Below, piece after piece: positions 30,138 to 30,793 of a DNA stretch of 30,793 nucleotides. The notes under the pieces were generated by a model. That model had not been told where the DNA came from, did no database searches, and saw only the letters and a program-made list of their open reading frames with translations. The stretch lies in IMG/VR virus record IMGVR_UViG_3300032050_000559, positions 1 to 30,793 of that record; one strand, 5' to 3'. Origin of the DNA: a virus. The position numbers and the translations under genes were made by a program. Within the stretch, counting starts at the first letter, position 1. Each line of letters starts with the position of its first letter.

Positions 30138-30721
30138 TAGGGCTGTCCCTGCTCTCGCATCTGCTCGGCGACTGCCTGCAGCCACTCCCTGATGGCAGGC
30201 TCCTGATCCGCAATGTAGGCATCAGCCTCCTGCGGTCTGCCGAGCCGGATGAGGCCCGCGACCTGCCCTGCCTTGTCGCCGTGAACTCTCTCGAGTGATG
30301 ACATCCCTGATTGTCTCTCGTTCTTACTGTCTCTCTTTAGAACAGCACCTGTGAGGAGACCCGTCCCCCCACCTGTGAGGAGACCCTTCATCACCTGTGA
30401 TGACGCAGGGGAGGCAGAGGATGCCCCTGAGGGGGCCATCAGCAGCGTGTAGAGATTCGATGTCGGATCGCCGAGATCGCTCGTCCTCGAGGTGACAGTC
30501 AGGGCCCCGAGTGCCACCAGTTCGTCCTTGGCCCGATCGACTGTCGCAGTCGAGACCCGCATTGCCTCCGCGAGCGTTTTCCTCGAGGGCCATGCCCTCA
30601 GTTGGCTGTTGGCATAGCGATGCAGGACTGCAAACAGCCTGACAGCGTTGGCTGAGATGTCCCCGTAGATCACAAACTCAGGCACGAGAGCGAAATACTC
30701 CGTTGCTCTAATCTCGCTCAT
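30137..30721 (-). CDS. Replication initiator-like winged-helix protein
   Basis: The 194-residue product from ATG 30721 (AGGAGGAGCGC upstream) has an N-terminal winged helix: FALVPEFVIYGDISANAVRLF (residues 10-30), then AVLHRYANSQLRAWPSRKTL and MRVSTATVDRAKDELVALGAL (54-75), a form shared by phage replication proteins and plasmid initiators (HTH_36 type). Residues 107-140 are a low-complexity linker (KGLLTGGGTGLLTGAV) encoded by iteron-like DNA repeats. The C-terminal 50 residues are helical. The earlier ATG at 30757 lacks a ribosome site. The gene leads the right-hand module. Recruitment of helicase to an internal origin, as for lambda O, is inference. Confidence 0.7.
   Translation of the reverse strand: MSEIRATEYFALVPEFVIYGDISANAVRLFAVLHRYANSQLRAWPSRKTLAEAMRVSTATVDRAKDELVALGALTVTSRTSDLGDPTSNLYTLLMAPSGASSASPASSQVMKGLLTGGGTGLLTGAVLKRDSKNERQSGMSSLERVHGDKAGQVAGLIRLGRPQEADAYIADQEPAIREWLQAVAEQMREQGQP
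30297..30403 (-). repeat. Intragenic iterons and adjacent AT-richer tract: candidate replication origin
   Basis: CACCTGTGAGGAGACCC occurs at 30346-30362 and 30370-30386, and its first nine bases again at 30392-30400, a spacing of 24 and 22 bp. The third copy lies in TCATCAC-N2-GTGATGA (30388-30403). Bases 30297-30345 on the other side are a pyrimidine-rich (plus strand), clearly AT-richer tract. The repeats encode a poorly constrained linker. The combination resembles lambda ori. Confidence 0.55.
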
Positions 30722-30793
30722 GCGCTCCTCCTGATGTCCATCCAGGCTCGGCACCATAGCCTCTGATTGGGGCGCAGACAGGTGCTACTGTGC
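30722..30793 (-). promoter_or_regulatory. Upstream region of the initiator with a candidate -10
   Basis: On the minus strand TATGGT (near 30758-30753) could be a -10 for the initiator gene. CACCTGTCT near the window edge matches seven of nine iteron bases in opposite orientation, so the initiator may bind its own promoter. The window ends here and the region is incomplete. Confidence 0.25.

Noticed and set aside
1-30793. tRNA genes, integrase or attachment site, toxin-antitoxin pair, reverse transcriptase or retron
   Set aside because: No cloverleaf sequence, recombinase motif or reverse transcriptase motif was seen. Gaps between genes are too short for most such elements.

Overview
The window looks like part of a tailed double-stranded DNA bacteriophage genome, probably a siphovirus infecting a high-GC actinobacterium. 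Supporting signs are the GC-rich sequence; frequent GTG and one TTG start; an Rpf-type (transglycosylase-like) lysin; a DUF732-like lipoprotein; a GP88-family gene; the actinophage-style capsid protease, portal and neck proteins; and promoters spaced as in actinobacterial leaderless transcripts. Coding density is very high, with most gene junctions overlapping as ATGA, GTGA or TGATG. All genes but one lie on the minus strand, so transcription runs from the right end of the window to the left. No tRNA, CRISPR array, integrase or insertion sequence was seen.

In transcription order: (1) 30721-27556 holds a replication initiator-like winged-helix protein with iteron-like repeats inside its gene, an HNH nuclease, a DUF732-like lipoprotein, a winged-helix regulator, a 21-residue membrane microprotein, a small C5 cytosine methyltransferase and small proteins. 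(2) 27563-22387 holds a full-length C5 cytosine methyltransferase, Cys-rich and membrane small proteins, a secreted two-domain lysin, an RGCRC-motif protein and a VRR-NUC nuclease. (3) 22358-18794 holds a ParB-methyltransferase fusion, a 2-oxoglutarate oxygenase of the Asp/Asn hydroxylase type and a fold-type II PLP enzyme, a set that resembles a DNA or metabolite modification locus. The window's only plus-strand gene lies here, in the gap between the methyltransferase and the oxygenase. (4) 18773-16052 is the packaging module: putative small terminase, GP88-family protein, large terminase. (5) 16052-12044 is a block of thirteen small accessory genes between terminase and portal. (6) 11988-1 holds portal, MuF-like protein, a second small-gene block, a multidomain capsid protease, major capsid protein, a capsid-like protein, a putative major tail protein, a head-tail connector and a neck/tail-terminator-like protein fused to collagen repeats. 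The last runs off the left edge. Tape measure and distal tail genes are expected further left.

The most unusual signal outside the genes is a 14-bp inverted repeat, CCGAC-N4-GTCGG, sitting in promoters ahead of three small-gene blocks and ahead of the plus-strand gene. It suggests a phage repressor controlling accessory modules set into the late operon. A second set of promoter-like sites (TACACT followed by 7 nt and ATG) suggests leaderless transcripts for the small terminase and possibly the protease. All functional calls rest on motifs read by eye; no search was run.
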